Shown in pieces: positions 17,531 to 28,866 of a stretch of 49,004 bases of DNA. Under the pieces are notes generated by a model. The model was not told the origin of the DNA and did no database searches. It saw nothing but the letters and a program-made list of their open reading frames with translations. This DNA comes from an uncultured Marivita sp. (GTDB lineage: Bacteria; Pseudomonadota; Alphaproteobacteria; Rhodobacterales; Rhodobacteraceae), in the NCBI GenBank assembly GCA_947503115.1, contig CANNCS010000014.1:1-49004 (forward strand), written 5' to 3'. The position numbers and the translations under genes were made by a program. Each line of letters opens with the position of its first letter. The first letter of the stretch is position 1.

Positions 17531-19180
17531 TCAGTTTGGGCAGCCGACGGGTTTTAGGCTGTCGAAGGGTTTGCCTGTTTCGGCCTCGTATTCCTGTTCA
17601 TCCCAGAACCCAATGAGGATACCGACATCGGCCGCAACTTTCTGGCCCTCGAGCACCTGCGGTGTGGCAGTGATCCTTGTGTGATGCCGCGTGGCCCAGT
17701 CGAGAAGGGCACCTTCCATCCGGGCACGGACTGCTTGATGTTCTGGCAGGTCTGACGCGCCCAGATCGGTCAGTTCCTGCGGGTCGGTTTCCAGATCGAA
17801 CAGAATTGGACGAAAGGTTTCGCACCGGATGTATTTCCAGCGCCCGTCAAAGATCATTTTGGTGTGTGCATGTTCCTGCGGGACGCCAAGGGATCGCGCC
17901 ATTTCGGACCAGTGGTAGTCATGTTCACTGATCGCATATTGGCGGGAAAATCCTTCGGCACCGTGCAAAATCGGCGTCAGGTCGCGGCCTTCGAGGACGT
18001 ACGGTTTCGGAACACCTCCGACGGCTGACAGGAAGGTCGGTGCAAGGTCGATCATCTCGACCAGCGCGTCAGACACCAGTCCGCGGGTTGCGTTGGCTTG
18101 GGGGCGTGGATCGTAGAGGATCAAAGGCACTTTTACCGCCACGTCGTGGTAGAAATCCTTGTCACCCATCCAATGGTCGCCCATGTAATCGCCGTGATCC
18201 GAAGTGAAGGCGATGATGGTGTTCTCGGCAACGCCTGTGTCGGTCATCCATTGGAACAGGCGCCCCAGATTGTCGTCCAACTGTTTGATCAGTCCCATAT
18301 ACGCCGGGATCACATGGTCGCGTACGTTATCCCGCGCAAAGCTGCGGCAAACGCGGGCGTTCAGGTAGGCTTGCATCAGGGGGTGGTCGGTGGCGCGTTC
18401 CAAGTCGGAACGCACCGGATCGATGATGTGCCGTTCATCGTACATATCGTGGTACGGCGCAGGCACGATATAGGGCCAGTGTGGCTTGATATAGCTAAGG
18501 TGGCAGACCCACGGCTGGCCGTCTTTTTGTGCCGCTTGCATGAAGTCCATCGCCCGGTTGGTCATGTAGGCTGTCTCAGAGTGTTCCTCGGGTACGTTTG
18601 CCGCAAGCCGGGAGTTCTTGAGCAACCACGCAGAGAGCAATTCGCCATCGGCATCGACACCGGAATTGGCAAAATCCCCCCATGGGTTGTCCGAGGAATA
18701 CCCGTGCGCCACAAGGTAGTCGTCATAGGCGGACCAGCTTTGTCGCGCACTGTCGGGGTGCAGGCCGTCATCGCGTTCGAAGAGTTCAAATCCGCATTCG
18801 GCGCGGCGCACTCCGATTTCGCTATTTGGATCGATCCCCAACCACGCCATGCCTTCGGCGTCAGCCTTCATATGCGTCTTTCCCACCAACACCGCGCGTG
18901 ATCCTGCCTCGCGCAGGTGATCGCCCAAGGTCGGTTCGCCTATGCGCAGGGGCATGCCGTTCCAGGTTGATCCGTGGCTGTGCACATAGCGTCCGGTATA
19001 GGCGGACATGCGCGACGGTCCACAGACGGGCGATTGCACGTAGGCATTGGTAAAGCGCACTCCGCGCTGGGCGAGGGCGTCAATATGAGGTGTGTGCAGG
19101 TGCGGATGGCCGTAGCAGCTCAGGTAATCGAAGCGCAGCTGATCTGCCATGATCCAAAGGACGTTGGGACGGTCTGACAT
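17531..19180 (-). CDS. Sulfatase (alkaline phosphatase superfamily), cytoplasmic
   Basis: A 549-aa type I sulfatase-like hydrolase. The formylglycine motif CGPSR (C53 to R57) is followed by MSAYTGRYVHSHG; the N-terminal VLWIMADQLRFDYL supplies metal-binding Asp, and FTSDHGDYMGDH a further metal site. There is no signal peptide: the first beta-strand begins at residue 5, so the enzyme should be cytoplasmic and its substrate imported. It lies between the ligase and a TRAP operon of a hydroxycinnamate cluster, so a sulfated phenolic is a plausible substrate. Phosphonate monoester or choline-sulfate hydrolysis are alternatives within this superfamily. No formylglycine-generating enzyme is in the window. 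Confidence 0.82.
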   Translation of the reverse strand: MSDRPNVLWIMADQLRFDYLSCYGHPHLHTPHIDALAQRGVRFTNAYVQSPVCGPSRMSAYTGRYVHSHGSTWNGMPLRIGEPTLGDHLREAGSRAVLVGKTHMKADAEGMAWLGIDPNSEIGVRRAECGFELFERDDGLHPDSARQSWSAYDDYLVAHGYSSDNPWGDFANSGVDADGELLSAWLLKNSRLAANVPEEHSETAYMTNRAMDFMQAAQKDGQPWVCHLSYIKPHWPYIVPAPYHDMYDERHIIDPVRSDLERATDHPLMQAYLNARVCRSFARDNVRDHVIPAYMGLIKQLDDNLGRLFQWMTDTGVAENTIIAFTSDHGDYMGDHWMGDKDFYHDVAVKVPLILYDPRPQANATRGLVSDALVEMIDLAPTFLSAVGGVPKPYVLEGRDLTPILHGAEGFSRQYAISEHDYHWSEMARSLGVPQEHAHTKMIFDGRWKYIRCETFRPILFDLETDPQELTDLGASDLPEHQAVRARMEGALLDWATRHHTRITATPQVLEGQKVAADVGILIGFWDEQEYEAETGKPFDSLKPVGCPN

Positions 19181-19252
19181 ACTGCACTCGCGTTGTGGGG
19201 GTCATGGAGCCTAGATGTGCCGTAGCGACGGGGCGCTGTCCAGCGTCAGGGC

Positions 19253-19287
19253 GTCCCCTGCGCCATGGGGACCATGGCGCTAGGGAC
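19253..19287 (-). terminator. Strong stem-loop after the TRAP operon
   Basis: GCGCCATGG (19260-19268) pairs perfectly with CCATGGCGC (19272-19280) around a 3-nt loop. GTCCC (19253-19257) pairs with GGGAC (19283-19287) beyond a 2x2 internal bulge. It begins 5 bp past the dctM stop and before the sulfatase start. There is no T-tract, so it may be an mRNA-stabilising or partial-termination hairpin. Confidence 0.5.
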
Positions 19288-19292
19288 ACAGG

Positions 19293-20621
19293 TCACAACG
19301 CGTCGATAACCCAGACCAGCCAGAGCGTGATTGGCGGGAAAGCTGCAAGGATCACCACGCGCACCATGTCGGTCAGGACAAAGGGAAGGGCGCCTTTGTA
19401 GGTCTGGCCAATGGGCGTTTCCTTTGCCATCGAATTGATGATGAAAAGGTTCATCCCCACTGGCGGTGTGATCAACCCAACCTCGACCACGATGAGGACA
19501 AGGATGCCGAACCAGAGACCGAAATCGTTGACGCTCATCCCGAAGTCGAGGATGGACATGATCGGGAAGATGATCGGGACGGTCAGCAGGACCATCGAGA
19601 GGCTGTCCATTACGCAGCCGAAGACTAGGTACATGATAAGCACAATGGTCAGCACGAACCATGGTGAGAAGCCTTGATCCCCGACCCAGACTGACGCGGT
19701 TTGTGGCAGTTGGGTCAGCGAGAGGAAGTTATTGTAGATGCCTGCGCCAAGGATGATGAGGAAAATCATCGCCGAGGAGGCGGCAGTCGACAGTATCGCT
19801 TGGTTGAGCTTGGACCAGTTCATCTGTCCCGAAGCCAAAGCAACGAGCCCGGTTCCCGCCGCGCCGACAGCGGCGGCCTCGGTCGGGGTGAAGATGCCGG
19901 CATAGATGCCGCCCACAACCGCGACGAAGATCAGGATGACGGGCCAGACCTGACCCAGTGCCTTCATCCGCTGGCCCCACGGCACGCGGTCTTTGACGGC
20001 TGCGCTATTGGGGGACATGCGGACCCACACGGAGATTGCGATCATATAGCCAATGGCGGCAAGAATGCCGGGGATCAGCGCGGCGACGAACAGTTTTTCG
20101 ATATTCTGCTCGGCAAGAATAGCGTAAATCACAAGGATCACTGAGGGCGGGATCAAGATGCCCAAGGTGCCCCCAGCCGCTAAAGCACCGGTTGCCAGTG
20201 ACCCCGGGTAGCCATAGCGACGCAATTCGGGCAGGGCGACCTGTCCCATCGTGGCGGCGGTGGCCAGCGACGATCCGCAGATTGCGCCGAACCCGGCGCA
20301 CGCGCCTACTGCCGACATGGCGACGCCGCCCTTGCGGTGACCAAGAAAGCTTTCGGCGGCGCGGAACAGGGCTGCGGACATGCCGGACAGGGTCGCAAAT
20401 TGGCCCATCAGCAGAAACAGCGGGATGATCGAAAAAGAATAGTTGGAAAACGTGCCATACGTTAGCGTTTTCAGTTGGTTCAGTGTCATCATCGACGACC
20501 CGATCACCAGATATGTGCCGCCAACGCCGACACCGATCATTGCCAATGCAATAGGTGCCCGCAGGAAGACGAGGATCAGAAGAACGGGAAAGGACCAGAG
20601 CGCCAGTTCGATATTCGTCAT
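19293..20621 (-). CDS. TRAP transporter large permease (DctM type)
   Basis: A 442-aa membrane protein with about 12 hydrophobic segments. The DctM features are LRAPIALAMIGVG near the N-terminus, the GACAGFGAICGSSLATAATMGQ core, GILIPPSVILVIYA, and VGLITPPVGMNLFI near the C-terminus. It forms the sodium-coupled channel subunit of a tripartite transporter. It is the last gene of the dctP-dctQ-dctM set on the minus strand, 12 bp after dctQ. Context points to aromatic acid uptake, as in the TarPQM coumarate system of Rhodopseudomonas, but the membrane subunit does not reveal the substrate. Confidence 0.92.
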   Translation of the reverse strand: MTNIELALWSFPVLLILVFLRAPIALAMIGVGVGGTYLVIGSSMMTLNQLKTLTYGTFSNYSFSIIPLFLLMGQFATLSGMSAALFRAAESFLGHRKGGVAMSAVGACAGFGAICGSSLATAATMGQVALPELRRYGYPGSLATGALAAGGTLGILIPPSVILVIYAILAEQNIEKLFVAALIPGILAAIGYMIAISVWVRMSPNSAAVKDRVPWGQRMKALGQVWPVILIFVAVVGGIYAGIFTPTEAAAVGAAGTGLVALASGQMNWSKLNQAILSTAASSAMIFLIILGAGIYNNFLSLTQLPQTASVWVGDQGFSPWFVLTIVLIMYLVFGCVMDSLSMVLLTVPIIFPIMSILDFGMSVNDFGLWFGILVLIVVEVGLITPPVGMNLFIINSMAKETPIGQTYKGALPFVLTDMVRVVILAAFPPITLWLVWVIDAL

Positions 20622-20633
20622 ATGATGTGGTTC

Positions 20634-21191
20634 CTAGTCCGGCAGTCCGGCCATGCGCCGCCCGGAGCGCAGCACGCAAAAGGCGGCAACGATGATGAAC
20701 CCCATCGCACCAAGCAGGCTGGCGGCATAGCCTTGCCAGACCGGGATCTGCGCGATCAGGGTGGTTTCGCCGAAAGACAGTTTGTCCTGCATGCCAAGAT
20801 ACAAGCGCCATGTTCCGACGGCCGCGACCAACAGCATGGCAAGGTTGAAGGCGAGGTCCAGAAACCGATCCATAGACTTGGGCATGATCGGTTGGAAGAG
20901 GTCGACGCGGGCGTGTGCTTCGCTCAGTTGCGCCCAAGGCAGGAACGCAAAGATCGCGGCCGCCATTCCGATTTCTGTCATGTCATAGATTCCGCGGATC
21001 GGGCCAAGGCCGATGTCCAAAGGGACCAACGCGCGGCCGATGATGGAAACGCAGGTCAGCACGATCAGGCACAGAAGCACAAACCCACCCGCGATCGCCA
21101 GTACGCGGGCAATGAATTCGACAAGGTTCTGAAGTCGCCGATACATGCCATTCTCCTTCGCGGAACAGTGGGCCGCTGTGACACGGCCCAT
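20634..21191 (-). CDS. TRAP transporter small permease (DctQ type)
   Basis: A 185-aa protein with four predicted membrane segments. The middle region AQLSEAHARVDLFQPIMPKSMDRFLD matches the DctQ family signature (W.EAHARVD pattern). It partners the large permease. It lies between dctP (22 bp gap) and dctM (12 bp gap), clearly co-transcribed. Confidence 0.9.
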   Translation of the reverse strand: MGRVTAAHCSAKENGMYRRLQNLVEFIARVLAIAGGFVLLCLIVLTCVSIIGRALVPLDIGLGPIRGIYDMTEIGMAAAIFAFLPWAQLSEAHARVDLFQPIMPKSMDRFLDLAFNLAMLLVAAVGTWRLYLGMQDKLSFGETTLIAQIPVWQGYAASLLGAMGFIIVAAFCVLRSGRRMAGLPD

Positions 21192-21213
21192 TGCTATCTG
21201 CTGTTCGAAATCG

Positions 21214-22251
21214 TTAGCCGCCGTGCTTGGCGATCAGCGATTTGGCCTGTTCGATCAGGGCTGCGCCGTCGATGCCCTTGGCGTCCATATCGGCGATCCA
21301 GCGGTCGATCACCGGCTGGGAAGCTTCTTTCCAGCGGGCAACTTCGGCTTCATCGAGTTGCACGATAGTGTTGCCAGCGTTCACGGCGATTTCGCGCGCC
21401 GGGGCATCCATATCCCACATCACTTGTGTGGCGAACGCCGAAAGCTTTGCGCCGGATTCCGCGTCAATGATCGCACGCAGATCGTCGGGCAAGGCTTCGT
21501 ACTTGGCCTTGTTCATCACCAGAACGATGGCTGCGGTGTAAAGCGACTCGTCGCCTGTGAATTCTGTGTGGTTGCTCACCAGTTCCGAAAGGCGGATTGC
21601 GGTGGTCACCTCCCACGGGATCACGGTCGCTTTGACGACGCCCTTGGACAGCGCCTCGGGGATCGCTGGGAGCGGCATGCCCACGGGTTCTGCGCCCAGT
21701 TCAGCCATCAGGTCGTTGATGATCCGGGTCGGGCCACGCAAGGTTAGCCCATCCATGTCCTCAAGGTTGGTCACGCCATCGGCTGAGTGGATCACTCCGG
21801 GGCCGTGGACCCACGCGCCCAGAACCTTCATGTCCTTGTATTCGTTGTTCTGGAAATCGGTCTCGACCATTTCCCAATAGGCTTTGGCGGTCGCGACCGG
21901 ATTTGTCATCATGAACGGCAATTCGAACACTTCGGTGCGCGGGAAGCGGCCGGGGGTATAGCCCACAACGGTCATCGCGAGATCGACCACGCCGTCACGT
22001 GCCTGATCCATCAATTCGGGCGGACGACCGCCAAGCGACATGGCGTCGAAATGTTCGATCTTGATGCGGCCACCAGAGGCCTCTTCGACCATCGCGCCCC
22101 AAGGCTTCAGGATCTGTGCGGGCACTGGCGCGGGTGGCGGCAGGAACTGGTGCAGGCGCAGTGTCACGTCCTGCGCATAAGCCGCGCCGGACACCGTGAG
22201 TGCAGTGGCGGCGCCAAGTAGCGCGCTTTTTACAAAGCTTCTTCTCTTCAT
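21214..22251 (-). CDS. TRAP substrate-binding protein (DctP type)
   Basis: A 345-aa periplasmic binding protein. The signal peptide is MKRRSFVKSALLGAATALTV, ending SGAAYAQ with cleavage near residue 26; its RR start is weakly Tat-like. The body carries the DctP features MSLGGRPPELMDQARDGVVDLAM and LTLRGPTRIINDLMAELGAEP, where the Arg of LRGP normally contacts a substrate carboxylate. A carboxylated ligand is therefore expected, consistent with a hydroxycinnamate or a sulfated derivative. A 172-bp gap separates it from the upstream crotonase gene, so it may also have its own promoter. Confidence 0.9.
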   Translation of the reverse strand: MKRRSFVKSALLGAATALTVSGAAYAQDVTLRLHQFLPPPAPVPAQILKPWGAMVEEASGGRIKIEHFDAMSLGGRPPELMDQARDGVVDLAMTVVGYTPGRFPRTEVFELPFMMTNPVATAKAYWEMVETDFQNNEYKDMKVLGAWVHGPGVIHSADGVTNLEDMDGLTLRGPTRIINDLMAELGAEPVGMPLPAIPEALSKGVVKATVIPWEVTTAIRLSELVSNHTEFTGDESLYTAAIVLVMNKAKYEALPDDLRAIIDAESGAKLSAFATQVMWDMDAPAREIAVNAGNTIVQLDEAEVARWKEASQPVIDRWIADMDAKGIDGAALIEQAKSLIAKHGG

Positions 22252-22423
22252 GGTAAATCCTCCCAGATTTGTTGGTTATTTCGGTGTTTCTTGACGAACA
22301 CTCCGATGCATTAGATATTTTCCTCTGCAGAACGGAATGTCTCCACTGGTCAGGTGGTGGTAGAAACGTGCATCTCCATTTTCCCTCATGCCACGGTTCA
22401 AAGATCGACCAAGTCCCTCCGTC

Positions 22424-23212
22424 TTACTTTCTGAAAACCGGTTCGCGCTTTTCGAGAAAGGCTCGCAGACCTTCTTTTGCGCCCTCCGATGTTTGACACA
22501 TCGCGGCGGCAAGGCTTTCGGTGAAAAGACCGTCCGACCGTGACATGTCGCCGATCCGCGCCAAGGCGTTGATCATCAGGTAATTTGAGAAGGGTGCGTT
22601 GTCAGCGATCTTGCGGGCCAGTTTTTTCGCCAATTCAAGCCCTTCGCCTTCGCCAACTGAGTAATGCGCGAGGCCCAGCGAAACGGCGTCTTCGGCCCCG
22701 TAATTTCGTCCGGTCAGCATCATTTCACGCATGCGATCAGGGCCGATGATGCGGCCAACTCGCACGGTTGCGCCACCTCCGACAAAGATGCCGCGGCGGC
22801 CCTCGGGCAGTTGAAAGCGGGCGGTGGGTTCGGCGATCCGCACATGCGTCGAGGCTGCGATTTCCAAACCGCCGCCGATCACCGCTCCGGTCAGAACCGA
22901 GATCACGGGCAGGCCGCCGAATTCGATCAATTCGGACACGCGGTGCCAGTTGCGGGAATGGTGAACGCCTTCGACCGGGGCGCGGTGTTCGTGTTCCTCA
23001 AGGTCCAAGCCAGAGCAGAAGTGCCCACCTTCTCCGCGTAGGATCACGGCGTTCACACCTTCGGGTGGATGGGAAAAGAACTGGTCCAGATCGTCGATCA
23101 GCGCATCATTCATCGCGTTACGCTTTTCTGGGCGATCAAATATCAGCGTTGCAATGTCACCGTCGATTTCGACACGTGTGACCGCGCCGGAGCGAGCTGC
23201 GCCATCGTGCAT
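22424..23212 (-). CDS. Enoyl-CoA hydratase/crotonase family protein
   Basis: A 262-aa crotonase-fold enzyme. The first oxyanion-hole region is GEGGHFCSGLDLEEHEHR, the second GAVIGGGLEIAASTHVRIAEPTARFQLPE. In the catalytic region the E of the ARFQLPEGRRGIFVG segment is a candidate acid-base residue. ATG 23212 has GGAGG 5 bp upstream. In the inferred pathway it hydrates the hydroxycinnamoyl-CoA double bond (CouM/PhdE role). A hydratase-lyase (Ech) forming an aldehyde is the alternative, but no aldehyde dehydrogenase is nearby. It is divergent from the amidohydrolase gene (102 bp). Confidence 0.87.
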   Translation of the reverse strand: MHDGAARSGAVTRVEIDGDIATLIFDRPEKRNAMNDALIDDLDQFFSHPPEGVNAVILRGEGGHFCSGLDLEEHEHRAPVEGVHHSRNWHRVSELIEFGGLPVISVLTGAVIGGGLEIAASTHVRIAEPTARFQLPEGRRGIFVGGGATVRVGRIIGPDRMREMMLTGRNYGAEDAVSLGLAHYSVGEGEGLELAKKLARKIADNAPFSNYLMINALARIGDMSRSDGLFTESLAAAMCQTSEGAKEGLRAFLEKREPVFRK

Positions 23213-23220
23213 GTGATCCT

Positions 23221-23289
23221 CCCCAATCTTTCGATTAGATTTGTTGTATATGTAAACGGTTTTGCTGTATAGCGTTTTTTAGATTGGGG
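23221..23289. promoter_or_regulatory. Divergent promoter flanked by 9-bp inverted repeat
   Basis: CCCCAATCT (23221-23229) and AGATTGGGG (23281-23289) are perfect inverted copies 51 bp apart, framing an AT-rich centre. Each arm sits close to the ribosome site of one of the two divergent genes (crotonase and amidohydrolase). The TAAAC-N-GTTTT motif at 23253-23263 lies near the middle. Confidence 0.45.
23253..23263. promoter_or_regulatory. Second candidate MarR operator (TAAAC-N-GTTTT)
   Basis: TAAAC-G-GTTTT matches the perfect palindrome at 14404-14414 except for its central and last bases. It is central in the crotonase/amidohydrolase divergent promoter. Sharing between two promoters of the same pathway is what one regulator would need; binding itself is inference. 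Confidence 0.4.
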
Positions 23290-23314
23290 TATTTCATACG
23301 TCGGGAGGACGATC

Positions 23315-24211
23315 ATGGTCGATTTTTCTAAGGTCCAAGCCATTGATTTTCATACGCATGCGGAAGAGCCCTGCAATCACGGCCGGGATGATGGGTATAA
23401 TGAATTCCAGTCCGGCATGGCCGCTTACTTCAAGAATCCGGCAGGCGCAGAGGGTATGTTGCCGACGGTTCAGGACACCGCAGATTACTACCGCGAGCGC
23501 AACATTGCGGCTGTGATCTTTCCGGTTGATGCCGAACGCGAAACTGGATTTCGCCGCTATTCCAACGAAGAAGTTGCCCAGCTTTGCGCCGAGAATGACG
23601 ATATCCTGATCCCGTTTGCCTCGATTGATCCGCACAAAGGCAAGGCTGGTGCGCGGGAGGTGCGGCGACTGGTGCGCGAGTTTGGAGTGCGTGGCTTCAA
23701 GTTCCACCCGACGATGCAGGGGTTTTTCCCCAATGACCGCGAAGCGTGTTACACCGTGCTTGAAGCTTGTGCCGAGGAAGGCGTGATCACCTTGTTCCAC
23801 ACCGGTCAGACAGGGGTAGGATCTGGTATGCGCGGGGGCATGGGTATGCGGCTCAAGTATTCGAACCCGATGCATCTGGACGATGTGGCGGTCGATTTCC
23901 CAGACATGCCGATCATTCTCGCGCATCCAAGTTTCCCCTGGACCGAAGAGGGATTGGCCGTCGCGCAGCACAAGCCGAATGTCTATTTCGATATGTCTGG
24001 ATGGTCGCCGAAATACTTTCCGGAGATCTTCATCAAATACGCCAATTCGATCCTGAAGAAGAAGATGCTGTTCGGATCAGATTGGCCTGCCATCACTCCG
24101 GACCGTTGGCTTAAGGATTTTGCCGATGCGCCTTTCAAGGACGAGGTGCGACCTCTGATCCTAAAGGAAAATGCGATGCGTCTGCTGGGTGTTACGGACA
24201 AGAGCGCCTGA
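23315..24211 (+). CDS. TIM-barrel amidohydrolase, probable beta-keto-aryl-CoA hydrolase
   Basis: A 298-aa amidohydrolase-2 family protein. The metal-binding HxH is in AIDFHTHAEEP (H13 and H15), with further ligands likely in GFKFHPTMQGF, ILAHPSFPW and LFGSDWPAI (terminal Asp). The family includes gamma-resorcylate decarboxylase and ACMSD, but in the cou and phd clusters its members (CouO, PhdC) cleave the beta-keto-aryl-propionyl-CoA hydrolytically to hydroxybenzoate and acetyl-CoA. Company with a CoA ligase, crotonase and SDR makes that role likely here. It overlaps no gene but sits 3 bp from the acyl-CoA dehydrogenase start. Confidence 0.82.
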   Translation: MVDFSKVQAIDFHTHAEEPCNHGRDDGYNEFQSGMAAYFKNPAGAEGMLPTVQDTADYYRERNIAAVIFPVDAERETGFRRYSNEEVAQLCAENDDILIPFASIDPHKGKAGAREVRRLVREFGVRGFKFHPTMQGFFPNDREACYTVLEACAEEGVITLFHTGQTGVGSGMRGGMGMRLKYSNPMHLDDVAVDFPDMPIILAHPSFPWTEEGLAVAQHKPNVYFDMSGWSPKYFPEIFIKYANSILKKKMLFGSDWPAITPDRWLKDFADAPFKDEVRPLILKENAMRLLGVTDKSA

Positions 24212-24214
24212 TCC

Positions 24215-25733
24215 ATGACCGATTTCATCGCGCCGACGGATGATATTCTGTTTTCCCTAAGGCACGTGGCTGACGCGCGTCGCGTCGACGGCTGGGACGA
24301 TGGGCTGGCTTCTGACATCCTTGGACATTTCGCACAGTTTGCCGAAGGTGTTCTGGCGCCGCTGAACGCGATTGGCGATGAGCAGTGCGCACGGTTGGTA
24401 GATGGTCGTGTCCTGATGCCCGACGGGTTTCGCGACGCCTACGCCCAGCTTGCGGAAGGTGGATGGCAGGGTTTGCGCGCACCAGAACGGTTCGGTGGTA
24501 TGGATCAATCCGCGCTTGTTGCGTCGGGTGTGTCCGAGGTGTTTACCGGAGCCAATCATGCCATGCAGATGGTTTGCGGGCTTGTGCCGGGCGCAATTGA
24601 GACGCTGCTGCATTTCGGTACGGTAGACCAGCAAGAGGCTTGGATTCCGCGTCTGGCCTCAGGCGACGTGTTGTCTACCATGTGCCTGACCGAGGCAGGC
24701 GCAGGCTCTGATTTGTCGGGCATTCGGTGCAAGGCGGTGCGAGATGGTTCAGACTGGCGGCTGGACGGGGAAAAAGTCTTCATCTCCGGTGGCGATCAGA
24801 ACATGTCGTCGGGCGTGCTGCATCTGGTGCTTGCCCGCAGTGGGTCTTTGGAGGACGGGCTGAAAGGTCTGTCGCTGTTCCTGTGTTCGGCGGGTCAGGG
24901 TGTGACCGTCACGAGGATTGAGGAAAAGCTGGGGCTGCATGCATCTCCGACCTGTCAGTTGGCGTTCAGCGGTGCCCATGCAGAACTGATTGGGGTCGAG
25001 GGCGATGGCCTGCGGGCCATGTTCACAGTGATGAACCACGCGCGCCTTGATGTGGCGTTACAAGGTGTCGCCCATGCCGCGCGCGCATCGCAGATTGCCA
25101 CGGCCTACGCTCAAGACCGTGTGCAAGGGCGTCGCAAGGATGGCAGCCCGGCGCGGCTGATTGACCATTCGGATGTGCAACGGATGTTGGCAGAGCAATC
25201 GTCGTTGGCAATCGGCGCACGCGCGATGTGCCATGTGGCATTTGTTGAGTTGGAGCGCAGCGACCGGCCGGACCTCGTGGCGTTTCTGACCCCTTTGTGC
25301 AAAGTGTTCAGCTCGGAAGCGGGGATCAAGGCGGCTGATCTGGGGATTCAGATCCTAGGTGGATATGGGTATTTGAACGAATACCAAATGGGGCAGGTTT
25401 GGCGCGATGCGCGGATCACCTCAATCTACGAGGGCGCCAACGGCATCCACGAACGTAGCATAGCCACGCGGGGTCTGAAGGGACCAGGGGCGGATCAGTT
25501 TGTAGATTTGGTTCAAGAGCTTGGTGGTGCATCTGACATAGTTCGCTCCGATCTTGCCACATGGGTCGAATGGCGCGACCGTATGCGTATGACCGACGAT
25601 TCGGAGCGTGAGGCGCATGGTTTTGCGCAAGCGACGGCGTGGCTGCTCTTCCGCGCGTGCTGGGCCAAATGCGCTTTGGTCGCCGACCTGCATCCTGATC
25701 CCACGCGGATCAAAACTTTGGCCGAGCGGGTTC

Positions 25734-25744
<11 letters not shown>
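24215..25744 (+). CDS. Acyl-CoA dehydrogenase
   Basis: A 509-aa flavoprotein. The ACAD signatures are STMCLTEAGAGSDLSGIRCKAV, GEKVFISGGDQNM and QILGGYGYLNEYQMGQVWRDARITSIYEGANGIH, where the Glu of YEGANGI is the usual catalytic base. It is longer than typical ACADs, with an N-terminal extension of about 50 residues as in the FadE5/AidB-like large subgroup. It follows the amidohydrolase directly. A matching dehydrogenase (PhdD) in the phd cluster is thought to unsaturate dihydro-phenylpropanoyl-CoA, so dihydrocoumarate may also feed the pathway. The 3' end overlaps pobR by 11 bp. Confidence 0.88.
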
Positions 25745-28776
<3,032 letters not shown>

Positions 28777-28778
28777 GT

Positions 28779-28794
28779 ATAACTCATGGGTTAA
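28779..28794. promoter_or_regulatory. PcaQ-binding site
   Basis: ATAACT-CATG-GGTTAA differs at one base from the published PcaQ consensus ATAACC-N4-GGTTAA. It lies 2 bp upstream of the pcaQ start codon and 73 bp before the pcaD start, placing it to activate pcaD and repress pcaQ. The consensus is recalled from work on Sinorhizobium and Agrobacterium. Confidence 0.75.
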
Positions 28795-28866
28795 CTAAAC
28801 GGTTCAAGATTATAATTTTCAGACAGCAAAAGAAATGCGAAAGTAGAGATGGGGAGATTTGCACAT

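Noticed and set aside
15734-23212. Classical Fcs/Ech route to vanillin or hydroxybenzaldehyde.
   Set aside because: No aldehyde dehydrogenase or vanAB is present, while the SDR and amidohydrolase of the alternative route are; not excluded until tested.
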